Positions 53,271 through 63,174 of a stretch of 64,000 bases of DNA are shown here, piece by piece (within the stretch, counting starts at the first letter, position 1; each line of letters starts with the position of its first letter). The notes under the pieces are model-generated. The model saw nothing but the letters and a program-made list of their open reading frames with translations, was not told the DNA's origin and made no database searches. This stretch comes from DASUAS01 sp963750045. Its GTDB lineage: Bacteria; Actinomycetota; Acidimicrobiia; IMCC26256; DASPTH01. The DNA lies in the NCBI GenBank assembly GCA_963750045.1, contig CAVVPD010000005.1, positions 124,001 through 188,000 on the forward strand, given 5' to 3'. The translations under genes and the position numbers were made by a program.

Positions 53271-53510
53271 TCAGTCGTCCTCCGAGAGGAGGTCGCCCGG
53301 GTTCGTCTCGAGGATCTCGCCCGGGCGGTGATGGACCGACAGGTCGTCGACCTGGCACGTGATCCCGTCACGTTCGCTCCACCGATCGACGACCAGCCCG
53401 GCCTCCTCGTCGCTCTCGCAGAGCTCGCGGTGCACCTCCACGCCGTGCTCGAACACCACCACCTCGATCGTCGGGCTGCCGTGGGAATCTCCGTGGTCGC
53501 TCTCGGTCAT
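53271..53510 (-). CDS. Small acidic hypothetical protein
   Basis: The protein has 79 residues and is rich in Asp, Glu and His (start MTESDHGDSHGSPTIEVVVF, end ETNPGDLLSEDD). I do not recognise a family. The ATG at 53510 follows GGAGGAGCAC, a strong site, which supports expression. It is divergent from the SulP gene, and two DosR-like boxes lie between them, so it probably belongs to the same stress regulon. Confidence 0.65.
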   Translation of the reverse strand: MTESDHGDSHGSPTIEVVVFEHGVEVHRELCESDEEAGLVVDRWSERDGITCQVDDLSVHHRPGEILETNPGDLLSEDD

Positions 53511-53554
53511 GGCGTGCTCCTCCGCGCTGGATGGCCTCTCAGCGTGGCCGGGAC

Positions 53555-53570
53555 GGGAACCGATGGCCCA
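53555..53570. promoter_or_regulatory. DosR-like box 1 (SulP / 79-residue protein divergent promoter)
   Basis: GGGAACCGATGGCCCA shares ACCGATGGCCC exactly with the box at 63171-63185. It is 77-92 bases before SulP and 45-60 bases before the small divergent gene. Confidence 0.5.
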
Positions 53571-53595
53571 GAGGCGAAGGTCACACGCAGTGCGC

Positions 53596-53611
53596 GGGAC
53601 CGAATGACCCT
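53596..53611. promoter_or_regulatory. DosR-like box 2 (SulP / 79-residue protein divergent promoter)
   Basis: GGGACCGAATGACCCT has the same half-sites as the other boxes but one extra base in the centre. It is 36-51 bases before SulP. The extra base could be one more sequencing insertion. Confidence 0.5.
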
Positions 53612-53646
53612 GGCCGCCGCGGGCCGCGTGGTCGAAGCTGGTGGGA

Positions 53647-55428
53647 ATGTCGACCGATCCCACCGCGGCTGGGGCCGCCGCCACTCCACGGAGCTGGCGG
53701 CGCGTGCCCGGCGTCGCGCTCGTGCGCGGGTACCGGCGCAGCTGGCTCCGGCGGGACCTGATCGCGGGCCTCGTGCTCACGACCCTCCTCGTCCCGCAGG
53801 GCATGGCGTACGCGGAGCTGGCCGGGCTGCCGCCGGTCACGGGCGTCTACACGACCATCGTCGCCCTGGTCGCGTACGCGGTGTTCGGTCCCTCGCGCAT
53901 CCTCGTGGTGGGCCCGGATTCCGCTCTCGGTCCGTTGATCGCGGCGGCGATCCTGCCGCTGCTCGGAGCCCACGGCGATCCGGCACGCGCGGTCGCGCTC
54001 GCGGGCATGCTCGCGTTGCTGATGGGGGTGCTGTGCATGGCCGCGGGCCTGGCGCGGTTCGGGATCCTCGCGGAGCTGCTCTCGAAACCGGTGCGCATCG
54101 GGTTCCTCAACGGAATCGCGTTGGTCGTGGTGGTGAACCAGCTGCCCAAGCTCTTCGGCTTCGCCAGCGACGCCAGCGGGCTCTTCGACGAGCTCTCCGC
54201 GTTCGTCCGTGGCGTGGGTGACGGTGACACGGTCCCCGCGGCGCTGTTGGTGGGAGTCGGGTCACTGGTCGTGATCGTCGCGGCGCGGCGGTGGAGCCCG
54301 AGCGTGCCCGGCATCCTGGTCGCGGTGGTCGGCGCGGGCGTGGCGACGGCCATCTTCGACCTCACCGCGCACGGGGTGTCCGTCGTCGGATCCATCCCCT
54401 CCGGGTTCCCCGAGCCGGTGTTCCCGAGCGTCGGCTTCGACGACGTGGGCACGCTCTTGGTCGCCGCGGCCGGGATGGCGTTCGTGACCCTCGCCGACAC
54501 CACCGCGCTGTCGCGGAGCCTGGCGGCGGAGCGCGGTGAGCGCGTCGACGCCGATCAGGAGATCATTGCGCTCGGTGCGGCCAACGTGGCGGCGGGGATG
54601 TTCCGGGGCTTCCCGGTGAGCGCGTCGGCCACCCGCACCGCGGTCGCCCGGTCGGCCGGCTCCGGGACACAGATCGCCGGCGTCGTGGGCGCGGTCGCCA
54701 CCTTGGCGATCCTCGTCGGAGACGCCGGGCTCGGGCGGCACCTCCCGCAGTCGACGCTCGCGGCAATCGTGATCGCGGCGGCGGTGCTGCTGGTCGACGT
54801 CACCAGCCTGCGGTGGTTCTGGCGGGTCCGTCGATCGGAGCTCTACCTCTCGCTGGCGGCGCTCCTCGGGGTCGCGCTCCTCGGCGTCCTCGAAGGCATC
54901 GCCGTCGCGATCGTGCTCGCGCTCGGGGACTTCGTCCGGTGCGCGTGGCGGCCGCACGACGCGGTGCTCGGACGCCTCCGCGGGATGAAGGGCTACCACG
55001 ACGTCCGCCGCCATCCCGACGCCGCTCGCATTCCCGGCGCCGTCCTCTACCGGTTCGACGCGCCGATCTTCTTCGCCAATGCCGAGTACTTCGCCGATCG
55101 CGTCACCACGGTGCTGCAGGGTGAGGACGTCGCGCCGCGCTGGGTCATCATCGCGGCGGAGCCGATCACCGACATCGACGCGACCGGCGCCGAGATGATG
55201 GCTCGGCTGCTCGACCAGTTCGAGCGCTCCGGGGTCGTGCTCGCGTTCGCCGAGCTCAAGGGACCGGTCAAGGACCAGTTGCAGGGCTACGGCCTGTTCG
55301 ATGGCATCGGCGCCGAGCACTTCTTCCCGACGCTCGGCACCGCGGTGCACGGGTACCTCGCGGCGACCGGGACCGCATGGGTGGACTGGAGCGAGGAGGA
55401 CGAAACCCCGGGTGGCGCGCCGCGGTGA
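53647..55428 (+). CDS. SulP-family anion permease with STAS domain
   Basis: The protein has 593 residues. A SulP transporter core with about fourteen segments starts DLIAGLVLTTLLVPQGMAYAELAGLPPVTGVYT, the family signature. The C-terminal STAS domain contains VLYRFDAPIFFANAEYF and AEPITDIDATGAEMM. It moves sulfate, bicarbonate or another anion across the membrane. The ATG at 53647 was chosen; a GTG at 53641 is in frame. Two DosR-like boxes lie upstream. Confidence 0.93.
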   Translation: MSTDPTAAGAAATPRSWRRVPGVALVRGYRRSWLRRDLIAGLVLTTLLVPQGMAYAELAGLPPVTGVYTTIVALVAYAVFGPSRILVVGPDSALGPLIAAAILPLLGAHGDPARAVALAGMLALLMGVLCMAAGLARFGILAELLSKPVRIGFLNGIALVVVVNQLPKLFGFASDASGLFDELSAFVRGVGDGDTVPAALLVGVGSLVVIVAARRWSPSVPGILVAVVGAGVATAIFDLTAHGVSVVGSIPSGFPEPVFPSVGFDDVGTLLVAAAGMAFVTLADTTALSRSLAAERGERVDADQEIIALGAANVAAGMFRGFPVSASATRTAVARSAGSGTQIAGVVGAVATLAILVGDAGLGRHLPQSTLAAIVIAAAVLLVDVTSLRWFWRVRRSELYLSLAALLGVALLGVLEGIAVAIVLALGDFVRCAWRPHDAVLGRLRGMKGYHDVRRHPDAARIPGAVLYRFDAPIFFANAEYFADRVTTVLQGEDVAPRWVIIAAEPITDIDATGAEMMARLLDQFERSGVVLAFAELKGPVKDQLQGYGLFDGIGAEHFFPTLGTAVHGYLAATGTAWVDWSEEDETPGGAPR

Positions 55429-55529
55429 CCGCCCGGGGGTTGGGCTGCGGCGGTGGTCCTGCCATCCGGAGGGCAACGGCCGTAACATCCGCAGCCCGAC
55501 GCAAGACCGAGCCGAAGGTCGAGCCACGT

Positions 55530-56213
55530 GTGTGCTTCTCCGCAGAGGCCGACTTCGCAGCCGGGGTGGTGATCGGTGTCGTCGGCGTCGCCACCGTCAC
55601 CAAGGTCCGTCACGCACGGGAGGTGCCCCTGGCCCTCTTGCCCGGCGCCTTCGCGTTGCACCAGATCGCGCAGGGATTCGTCTGGCTGAGCCTCGAGGGG
55701 CAGATCTCGCGCTCGGCCGGTCACTTCGCGCTGTACGCCTACGTGTTGTACGCCTGGGCGCTCCTGCCCGTGTACCTGCCCGTGGCGGTCGCGCTCGTCG
55801 AACCCGATGCCCGTCGCCGCCGGATCACCCTCGCGTTCGCGGCGCTGGGGTCGATCGTCGCCGGGTACCTGCTGTGGGCGATCGTGCACGAGTCGATCAG
55901 TGCGGGCATCGTCGGCCACACGATCCGGTACCGGGGCGTCGGCGGGCTCTCCGGGTTCGCCACCGTCCTCTACGTCGTCGCCACCTGTGGTTCGCTGCTG
56001 GTGTCGAGCAGCCCGCGCATCCGTTGGTTCGGTGTCGCCAACTTCGCCGCGGTGGTCGCGATCGTGTGGGCAGAACAGAACGCGCTCACGTCGCTCTGGT
56101 GCACCTGGGCCGCGGTCGTGAGCGTGTTGCTGTGCCTGGAGTTCTCCGACCGGGCGGGCCTGACCGACGCGACGCGCACCGACACCGACCGGATCCTGCC
56201 CGCGTCGGGCTAG
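55530..56213 (+). CDS. DUF6629 family membrane protein
   Basis: The protein has 227 residues and about seven membrane segments. The start VCFSAEADFAAGVVIGVVGV and the segment ALLPGAFALHQIAQGFVWL match the DUF6629 family of unknown function. The GTG at 55530 gives the family's exact start. Its stop shares the CTAG sequence with the convergent DUF1918 stop, so both genes end in the same four bases. Confidence 0.82.
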   Translation: MCFSAEADFAAGVVIGVVGVATVTKVRHAREVPLALLPGAFALHQIAQGFVWLSLEGQISRSAGHFALYAYVLYAWALLPVYLPVAVALVEPDARRRRITLAFAALGSIVAGYLLWAIVHESISAGIVGHTIRYRGVGGLSGFATVLYVVATCGSLLVSSSPRIRWFGVANFAAVVAIVWAEQNALTSLWCTWAAVVSVLLCLEFSDRAGLTDATRTDTDRILPASG

Positions 56214-56413
56214 TGCGCGGCGCGCGGGAAGTGCTCGATCTCGGCGTCGGCCCCGGGGAAGAACAGGCCTTCGTGGCCGTCGTCGCTCCACCGGACCAGG
56301 TACGGGGGGCCGCCGTCCTCTCCCCGCACGTCGAGGATCTCGCCATCGCGGTCGTGCTCTCCGACGTGGTGGCCCTTGATGACCAGCCGATCGCCGATCG
56401 CTGCGCGGATCAC
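56210..56413 (-). CDS. DUF1918 domain protein
   Basis: The protein has 67 residues. The pattern GDRLVIKGHHVGEHDRDGEI, then PPYLVRWSDDGHEGLFFPGAD, is the full DUF1918 domain, a small SH3-like beta barrel of unknown function that is common in actinobacteria beside stress genes. The GTG at 56413 follows GAGAGGAGAC. It is divergent from the PEP synthase gene; a DosR-like box lies 57-71 bases upstream. Confidence 0.9.
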   Translation of the reverse strand: MIRAAIGDRLVIKGHHVGEHDRDGEILDVRGEDGGPPYLVRWSDDGHEGLFFPGADAEIEHFPRAAH

Positions 56414-56469
56414 CGTCTCCTCTCGTCGGGTGTCTCCCGCGAGCTTCGGGCGATCGCGACCGAAGCGGA

Positions 56470-56484
56470 AGGGCCGAACGTCCC
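56470..56484. promoter_or_regulatory. DosR-like box 3 (upstream of DUF1918)
   Basis: Read towards the DUF1918 gene the box is GGGACGTTCGGCCCT, a near-palindrome of GGGAC and GGCCCT. The spacing to the start matches that of boxes 4 and 5. Confidence 0.55.
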
Positions 56485-56537
56485 ACTTGTCGGCGCCGAC
56501 CGGCTCACACGGGGGGCAGCAGGGGAGCCGGCGGGAT

Positions 56538-56552
56538 GTGACCGACGGCCCT
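56538..56552. promoter_or_regulatory. DosR-like box 4 (upstream of PEP synthase operon)
   Basis: GTGACCGACGGCCCT lies 75-89 bases before the PEP synthase start. With its flanks (GAT before and G-N-CCG after) it matches box 5 at all but two positions over 22 bases. Confidence 0.6.
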
Positions 56553-56626
56553 GGCCGCGGCGGGCGGAACGGGGGATCCTGGACCCGAGCCCCGTTCCCG
56601 GCGGCACCGAACCCTGAGAGGTCGAG

Positions 56627-58937
56627 ATGATCGTGGACCAGTCGCTCCGCAGCGTGGTGATGCTCGACGAGGTGAGTCGGGGCGACGTCGCGCTCGTGGG
56701 CGGCAAGGGCGCCAACCTCGGGGAGCTGCTGCAGGCCGGGTTCCCGGTGCCGGGAGGCTTCGTGGTGACGGCTGCCGCCTATCTGGAAGCGATGGACGCG
56801 GGCGGGGTGCGCGCGAACCTGCGCGAGCTCTCCGGCGGAGCGGCCACGGGCGAGGACCTCGCGGCAGGTGCGGCCGAGATGCAGCGATTGGTGCACGAGG
56901 CCGGAGTCACCGACGCGCTGCGGGGAGCGATCCTGGAGGCGTACCGCCAGCTCGGGCCCGACGTGTTCGTGGCGGTGCGTTCGTCGGCGACCGCCGAGGA
57001 CTCCGCGACGACCTCCTTCGCGGGGATGAACGAGACGTACACCAACGTCCGTGGCCTCGAGGAGCTGCTGGTCCGGATCGTCGACTGTTGGGCGTCGCTC
57101 TTCGCGGCCCGGGTGTGCTCCTACCGGGCGGCGCAGGGCATCACCGACGAGCCCGCGCTCGCGGTGGTGGTCCAGCGGATGGTCGACGCTGACCGGTCGG
57201 GCGTGATGTTCAGCGTCGATCCCACCACGGGTGATCGCGCGCACGTGGTGATCGAAGGAGCCTTCGGCCTCGGTGAGGTCGTGGTCGGCGGCGCGGTGGA
57301 GCCCGACACCTACGTGCTCGCGAAGGACGGCCCGACGCTGCTCACCACCCGTATCGGGAGCAAGGGATTCCGGGTGGTGCGAGGAGCCGACGGTCACGAC
57401 CGGCGTGTCACCAACGACGCCGAGCTCGCCGGGCGCGCGGTGCTGTCGGAGGCCGAGGCGGTCGAGCTCGCCGCGATGGGCAAGCGCGTCGAAGCGCACT
57501 ATGGCACCCCGCAGGACACCGAGTGGGCCTTCGAGGGCGACACGCTGTTCCTGGTCCAGACCCGGCCGATCACCACGCTCGGCGCGGAGTCGTCGGTTCC
57601 GCCGCCGAATGATGCCGCCGCGCCCGAGTCGATCCTGGTCAGCGGCCTGCCGGCGTCGCCGGGCGTGGTCGCGGGCCGCGTCGCGCGTGCTGCACGCGCC
57701 CAGCGAAGGCGAGCAGCTCGAAGCGGGTGAGATCCTCGTCGCCCCGATGACCAACCCGGACTGGGTTCCCGTCATCCGGCGTGCCGCCGCGCTCGTGACC
57801 GAGAGCGGGGGTGTCACCTGCCACGCGGCGATCGTGAGCCGCGAGCTCGGGGTCCCGTGCGTGGTTGGCGCGGCGCGGGCGACGGAGGTGTTGCACGACG
57901 GCATGGTGGTGACGGTCGACGGTCGACGGGGCACGGTCTCGGCGGGGGACCGGACCGCGGGACTCGCGACGCCGACGGCAACCGGGTTCCGTGCCCGGGA
58001 GCCGGTTCCCGACGGCTCTCCGCCGGAGACGCTGGCCACACGCGTCTACGTGAACCTGGCCATCGCCGACCAGGCCGAACGCGTCGCCGCGCAGCCGGTC
58101 GACGGCGTCGGGCTGCTCCGCGCCGAGTTCATGCTCACCGAGGCGCTCGGCGGTGTCCATCCCCGCCGGCTCATGGCCGACGGCCGGGCTCGGGAGTACG
58201 TGGACCGCATGGCGGATTCGCTGCTCCGCATCACGCGCGCCTTCGCGCCCCGACCCGTGGTGTACCGCTCGATCGACTTCCGGAGCAACGAGTTCCGCGG
58301 TCTCGAGGGCGGGCTCGAGTTCGAACCCGACGAGCACAACCCGATGATCGGCTACCGGGGTTGCTACCGCTACGTGCGCGAGCCCGACCTGTTCCGGCTC
58401 GAGCTCGAGACCCTGGCCCGGGTGCGCGACGAGACCCCCAACCTGCACCTCATGATCCCGTTCGTCAGGACCAAGTGGGAGCTCGAGGCGTGCCTGGAGC
58501 TCGTGGACCGGAGCCCGCTGGGCACCCACCGCGGGATGCACCGCTGGGTGATGGCGGAAGTGCCCTCGGTGGCGTTCCGGATCCCCGAGTACGCCGCGCT
58601 CGGCATCGACGGCGTGTCGATCGGTTCGAACGACCTCACGCAGCTCATGCTCGGTGTCGATCGTGATTCCGAGATCTGCGCGGAGCTGTTCGACGAGAGC
58701 GACGCCGCGGTCCTCGACGCGATCGAGCGCATCATCACCGCGGCGCGAGCGGCGGGGATCTCGTCGTCGCTCTGCGGGCAGGCACCGTCCAACCGGCCGG
58801 AGTTCGCCGAGCATCTGGTGCGCTACGGGATCACCTCGGTCTCCGTGAATCCTGATGCGGTCACGGCGGCGCGGCGGGCGGTCGGTGCCGCCGAACGTCG
58901 GATCCTGCTCGATGCGGCCCGGGACCGCGTCGGGTGA
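56627..58937 (+). CDS. Phosphoenolpyruvate synthase-like phosphotransferase; single-base frameshift
   Basis: The protein would have about 769 residues. The N-terminal ATP-grasp domain opens VALVGGKGANLGELLQAGFPVPGGFV and has RSSATAEDS. The swivelling domain carries the phospho-His in ESGGVTCHAAIVSREL (about residue 400). The C-terminal TIM barrel has NPMIGYRGCYRY and the catalytic Cys in SSLCGQAPS. It would make PEP from pyruvate and ATP. Removing the G at 57683 joins the two frames (VVAGRVRVLHAPSEG). It heads a three-gene coupled operon. Confidence 0.88.
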
Positions 58938-60415
58938 CGGGAGAGGACGGCAGCGAGTCGCCAGCCAACGGCGCCGCCGCGGCGGTGCGCGAGACGCACA
59001 TCTCGACGTTGTTCTTCAGCGGTGACCGTGTCTACAAGGCCAAGAAGCCGGTGCGCTTCGACTTCCTCGACTTCTCGACGCGCGAGCGACGGCGACTGGC
59101 CTGCGAGCGGGAGGTGGAGCTGAACCGACGCCTGGCGCCCGATGTGTACCTGGGCGTCGCCGAGCTGCGTGACGTCGACGGCGCCGCGGGTGAACCGCTC
59201 GTCGCCATGCGGCGCATGCCCGACTCCCGGCGGCTCGCGACCCTCGTCCGCAATGGTGACGACGTCGGCGGGTGCATCCGGGAGACGGCCCGCACCGTCG
59301 CCGCCTTCCATGCCCGCGCCGAGACGTCGCCCACGATCGCCGCGGCCGGATCGCGCGATGTCGTCCGGACCAACTGGGAGTCGAACTTCGTCACGATGGA
59401 GCCCTTCGTGGGCTCGGTGCTCGACGCCGGCGTGGCGTCCGAAGTCGAGCAGATGGCGCGTCGCTACCTTGACGGCCGGCAGGCGCTGTTCGCGGCGCGC
59501 CAGGCGCTGGGCAAGGTGAAGGACGGCCACGGCGACCTGCTGGCTGACGACGTCTTCTGTCTCGACGACGGACCCCGCATCCTCGACTGCATCGAGTTCG
59601 ACGACCAACTGCGGTATGGCGACGTGCTCGCCGACGTCGCTTTCCTCGCCATGGACCTCGAACGGGTCGGTGACGGCGGACTCGGGCAACGGTTCCTCTC
59701 GTGGTACCGCGAGTTCGTGGGCGAGACCTACCCCGAGTCGCTGGCCCACCACTACGTCGCGTACCGCGCCCACGTCCGGGCGAAGGTGTCGTGCCTGCGC
59801 GCCGACCAGGGGGACGCCGCGGCAGTGGACGACGCGTCCTTGCTCCTCGGTCTGGCCCATGACCACCTCCGCCAGGGCGGCGTGGCGCTCGTGCTCGTCG
59901 GCGGGCTGCCCGGGACCGGGAAGTCGACGGTGGCCACCGGCCTGGCTGATCGCACGGGGTGGAGCGTGCTGCGCTCCGACGAGCTGCGCAAGGATCTCGC
60001 GGGCATCGGCCACACGACGCGTCGAGGAGAGGAGTATGGGACCGGTCTCTACGACGAGGCGAGCACCCGGGCCACCTACCGCGCGTTGCTGGAACGGGCG
60101 CACGCCCTGCTCGCGGTAGGTGAGTCGGTGATCCTCGACGCCTCCTGGACCCGCGAGCACTGGCGCGAGGACGCAAGGTCGGTGGCGCGCCAGACGTACA
60201 GCGACGCGTTCGAACTGCGCTGCGACGTCGATCCTGCGGTGGCCGCGGCTCGGCTCGAAGCCCGTGCACGCACCGGGGTCGATCCGTCCGATGCCACCGC
60301 CGCGATCGCCGAACGCATGGGCGGCGTGGCTGATCGGTGGCCCGGGTCCACCAGGATCGACACCGCGGCGTCGGTGGTCGACGCGACTGCCGCGGCGTGC
60401 CGCGCGGTGCGGTGA
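58934..60415 (+). CDS. Bifunctional aminoglycoside phosphotransferase-like / P-loop kinase protein
   Basis: The protein has 493 residues. The N-terminal half is an APH-like kinase domain with HGDLLADDVF and FIDFE-like CIEFDDQLRYGDVLADVAFLAMDLE. The C-terminal half is a P-loop domain with Walker A GLPGTGKST at about residue 325. The same fusion and length occur in mycobacterial Rv2004c, a DosR-regulon gene (from memory). The substrate is unknown. The GTG start overlaps the PEP synthase stop, and its own stop overlaps the ATPase start, each by four bases. Confidence 0.88.
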   Translation: MTGEDGSESPANGAAAAVRETHISTLFFSGDRVYKAKKPVRFDFLDFSTRERRRLACEREVELNRRLAPDVYLGVAELRDVDGAAGEPLVAMRRMPDSRRLATLVRNGDDVGGCIRETARTVAAFHARAETSPTIAAAGSRDVVRTNWESNFVTMEPFVGSVLDAGVASEVEQMARRYLDGRQALFAARQALGKVKDGHGDLLADDVFCLDDGPRILDCIEFDDQLRYGDVLADVAFLAMDLERVGDGGLGQRFLSWYREFVGETYPESLAHHYVAYRAHVRAKVSCLRADQGDAAAVDDASLLLGLAHDHLRQGGVALVLVGGLPGTGKSTVATGLADRTGWSVLRSDELRKDLAGIGHTTRRGEEYGTGLYDEASTRATYRALLERAHALLAVGESVILDASWTREHWREDARSVARQTYSDAFELRCDVDPAVAAARLEARARTGVDPSDATAAIAERMGGVADRWPGSTRIDTAASVVDATAAACRAVR

Positions 60416-63174
60416 CCGACGCCGCGCCCGCGACGGAGCCACCCGCTCCGTTCCCCGTCGACGCGACCGAGCCGGTCGAACGGCTGCTGCGCGATCTGCG
60501 CGCGTCTCGCGACGGATTGTCGAAGCTCGAAGCGGCGCGCCGTCTCGTCGCCTACGGTTCCAACGAATTGCGCCGCCGGGGTGGTCACCGCCTGTGGCGC
60601 AGGCTCGGCGCCCAGTTCGTGCATCCGCTCGCGTTGCTGCTGTGGGCCGCGGCCGGACTGGCGTGGATCGCCGGCACTCCCGTGCTCGGAGCGACCATCG
60701 TCGGCGTGATCCTCCTCAACGCCGGCTTCGCGTTCTTCCAGGAGCAACAAGCCGAGCGCGCGGTCGAGGCCCTCAGCGAGTTCCTCCCGGCCGAGGCCAC
60801 GGTGCGCAGAGACGGCGTTCGTCAGGTCGTGGTCGCGCGCGACCTGGTGCCGGGCGACGTCCTGCTCCTCGAGGAGGGCAATCGCATCTCCGCGGACGCG
60901 CGCCTGCTCGACGGTGCGCTCGAGCTCGACGCGTCGGCGTTGACCGGCGAGTCGACGCCCGTCTCCCGTGCGGCTGACCAGACCGACACCGACGTGCCGT
61001 ATCTCGATGCGCGTGATCTGGTGTTCAGCGGTACGAGTTGCACGGGGGGAGCAGCCGAGGCGCTGGTGTTCGCGACCGGGATGCAGACCGAGCTTGGTCG
61101 CATCGCCGCGCTCTCGGAGTGGGTGGAACCGGAGCTCAGCCCGCTCGAGCGACAGGTGCGCCGCGTGGCGTGGCTGATCGCGCTGGTCGCGGTCGGGGTC
61201 GGCTTCGCGTTCCTCGCACTGGGGACACTCGTGGCCGGTCTCTCGTTCGCAAGCGCCGCGGTGTTCGCGGTGGGTCTGCTCGTGGCGAACGTCCCGGAAG
61301 GGCTGTTGCCGACCATCACCCTCGCCCTCGGCGTCGGCGTGCGCTCGTTGGCGCGGCGCGGCGCGCTCGTCAAGCGGCTCAGCGCGGTCGAGACGTTGGG
61401 CTCGACCACGGTCATCTGCACCGACAAGACCGGCACCCTCACCGAGAACCGGATGCGCGTCACCAAGATCTGGACCACGTCTTCCACCCTCGATCTCGAC
61501 GCCGAGACCGGCTCGCACGAGCACGACGAGTCGCTCCAGGCGGTCGCCCGGGCGATGACGCTGTGCAACAACGCGCAGTGGGGACCAGACGACGCCGAAG
61601 GCGGTCTCGGCGACGCCACCGAGTTGGCGCTGCTCGAGCGAGCGGCCGCGCTCGGCGAGGACATCAGCCCCGGACGACGAGCGCGCGCCCGACGCCGACA
61701 GTTCCACTTCGATCCGCGCTCGAAGCTCATGTCGACGGTCGACGAAGACCCGGACCGCCCCGAGCGCTCCGTGCTGCACACGAAGGGCGCGCCCGAAGAG
61801 GTGCTCGTGCGCTGCGCGAGGCTCGACAACGACGAACGGGCCCGCATCGCCCGCACGGCCGACGACTACGCCGAACAGGGCCTCCGGGTGCTGGCGGTCG
61901 CGGAACGGGGCCTGGCGGGCGCGGTTCCCGACGACCGGGTGGCGGCCGAGCACGATCTCGAGTTCCTCGGGCTCGTCGCGATGTTCGATCCCCCGCGACC
62001 CGAGGTCGCCGACGCGGTGGCCCGCTGCCAGGCGGCGGGGATCCGGATCATCATGGTCACCGGCGACCACCCCCGGACCGCGGAGGCCATCGCGCGGCGG
62101 TTGGGAATCGTGCGCGGCGAGGCAACCGTGGTCACCGGCGACCTCCTCGACCACATGAGCGACGCCGATCTCGCGGCCCTGCTCCAAGGCGGTGGCGCGG
62201 TGGTGTTCGCCCGGTCGTCGCCCGAAGCCAAGCTCCGAATCGCCGATGCGCTCCGCGACGAGGGCGAAGTCGTCGCAATGACCGGCGACGGAGCGAACGA
62301 TGCGCCGGCGCTCCACCGCGCGGACATCGGGGTCGCCATGGGGAAGTCGGGCACCGACGTCGCGCGCGAGGCGGCGACCATGATCCTCGTCGACGACAAC
62401 TTCGCCAGCATCGTCGCGGCCGTCGAGGAGGGCCGGCGGGTCTATGCCAACGTCAAGAAGTTCATCTTCTACATCTTCGTGCACCTCACACCGGAGGTGG
62501 TGCCGTTCCTGCTGTTCGCGCTGTCGGGTGGTGCCATCCCCCTGCCGTTGACCGTGCTGCAGATCCTCGCCATCGACCTCGGCACGGAGACGTTGCCGGC
62601 GCTCGCGCTCGGCCGCGAGCGCGCCGAACCCGGGATCATGGACGCGCCGCCCCGAAGCCGCTCCGAGCACGTCGTCGACCGCGACATGCTCCTGCGGGCG
62701 TGGCTGTTCCTGGGGGTGATCTCGGCCGCGCTCGTGATGTTCGGCTTCTTCTTCGTGCTCACCTCGGCCGGCTGGCACCCCGGGGATCGGGTCGGCGAAG
62801 GTGCCGCGCTCCACCACGCCTACCTGCAGGCCACCACCATGACCTTCCTCGGCATCGTCCTCTGCCAGGTGGGCACGGCGTTCGCCGCCCGGACCGATCG
62901 GGTGGCGCTGCGGACCATCGGGCTCTTCACGAACCGGCTGCTCCTGTGGGGCATCGCGTTCGAGCTCGTGTTCGCCGCCGCGCTCGTGTACGTGCCGCCG
63001 TTCCAGGACGTCTTCGGCACCGTGGCGCTGACCCCGGGGATGCTCCTGCTCACGCTTCCGTTCCCCTTCGTCGTGTGGGGGGCGGACGAGATCCACCGCT
63101 GGGTGCGCCGGAACCGGGGGCTCACACGCCCCCCGCTCGACGTCACGAGGACGCGCTCGGCGCCGACGATGTGA
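60412..63174 (+). CDS. P-type cation ATPase, P2C (Na,K/H,K-ATPase)-like
   Basis: The protein has 920 residues. Domain motifs are TGES (about 180), the phosphorylated Asp in CTDKTGTLTEN (about 338), KGAPEEVL, and TGDGANDAPAL (about 625). Membrane helix 4 has VANVPEGLLPT, helix 5 has HLTPEVVPFLLFAL, and helix 6 has LAIDLGTETLPALALG. The IDLGTE helix 6 and TPEVVPF helix 5 resemble Na,K- and H,K-ATPases more than the NLVTDGLPA of calcium pumps. The ion is not proven. It overlaps the kinase gene by four bases. Confidence 0.9.
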   Translation: MTDAAPATEPPAPFPVDATEPVERLLRDLRASRDGLSKLEAARRLVAYGSNELRRRGGHRLWRRLGAQFVHPLALLLWAAAGLAWIAGTPVLGATIVGVILLNAGFAFFQEQQAERAVEALSEFLPAEATVRRDGVRQVVVARDLVPGDVLLLEEGNRISADARLLDGALELDASALTGESTPVSRAADQTDTDVPYLDARDLVFSGTSCTGGAAEALVFATGMQTELGRIAALSEWVEPELSPLERQVRRVAWLIALVAVGVGFAFLALGTLVAGLSFASAAVFAVGLLVANVPEGLLPTITLALGVGVRSLARRGALVKRLSAVETLGSTTVICTDKTGTLTENRMRVTKIWTTSSTLDLDAETGSHEHDESLQAVARAMTLCNNAQWGPDDAEGGLGDATELALLERAAALGEDISPGRRARARRRQFHFDPRSKLMSTVDEDPDRPERSVLHTKGAPEEVLVRCARLDNDERARIARTADDYAEQGLRVLAVAERGLAGAVPDDRVAAEHDLEFLGLVAMFDPPRPEVADAVARCQAAGIRIIMVTGDHPRTAEAIARRLGIVRGEATVVTGDLLDHMSDADLAALLQGGGAVVFARSSPEAKLRIADALRDEGEVVAMTGDGANDAPALHRADIGVAMGKSGTDVAREAATMILVDDNFASIVAAVEEGRRVYANVKKFIFYIFVHLTPEVVPFLLFALSGGAIPLPLTVLQILAIDLGTETLPALALGRERAEPGIMDAPPRSRSEHVVDRDMLLRAWLFLGVISAALVMFGFFFVLTSAGWHPGDRVGEGAALHHAYLQATTMTFLGIVLCQVGTAFAARTDRVALRTIGLFTNRLLLWGIAFELVFAAALVYVPPFQDVFGTVALTPGMLLLTLPFPFVVWGADEIHRWVRRNRGLTRPPLDVTRTRSAPTM

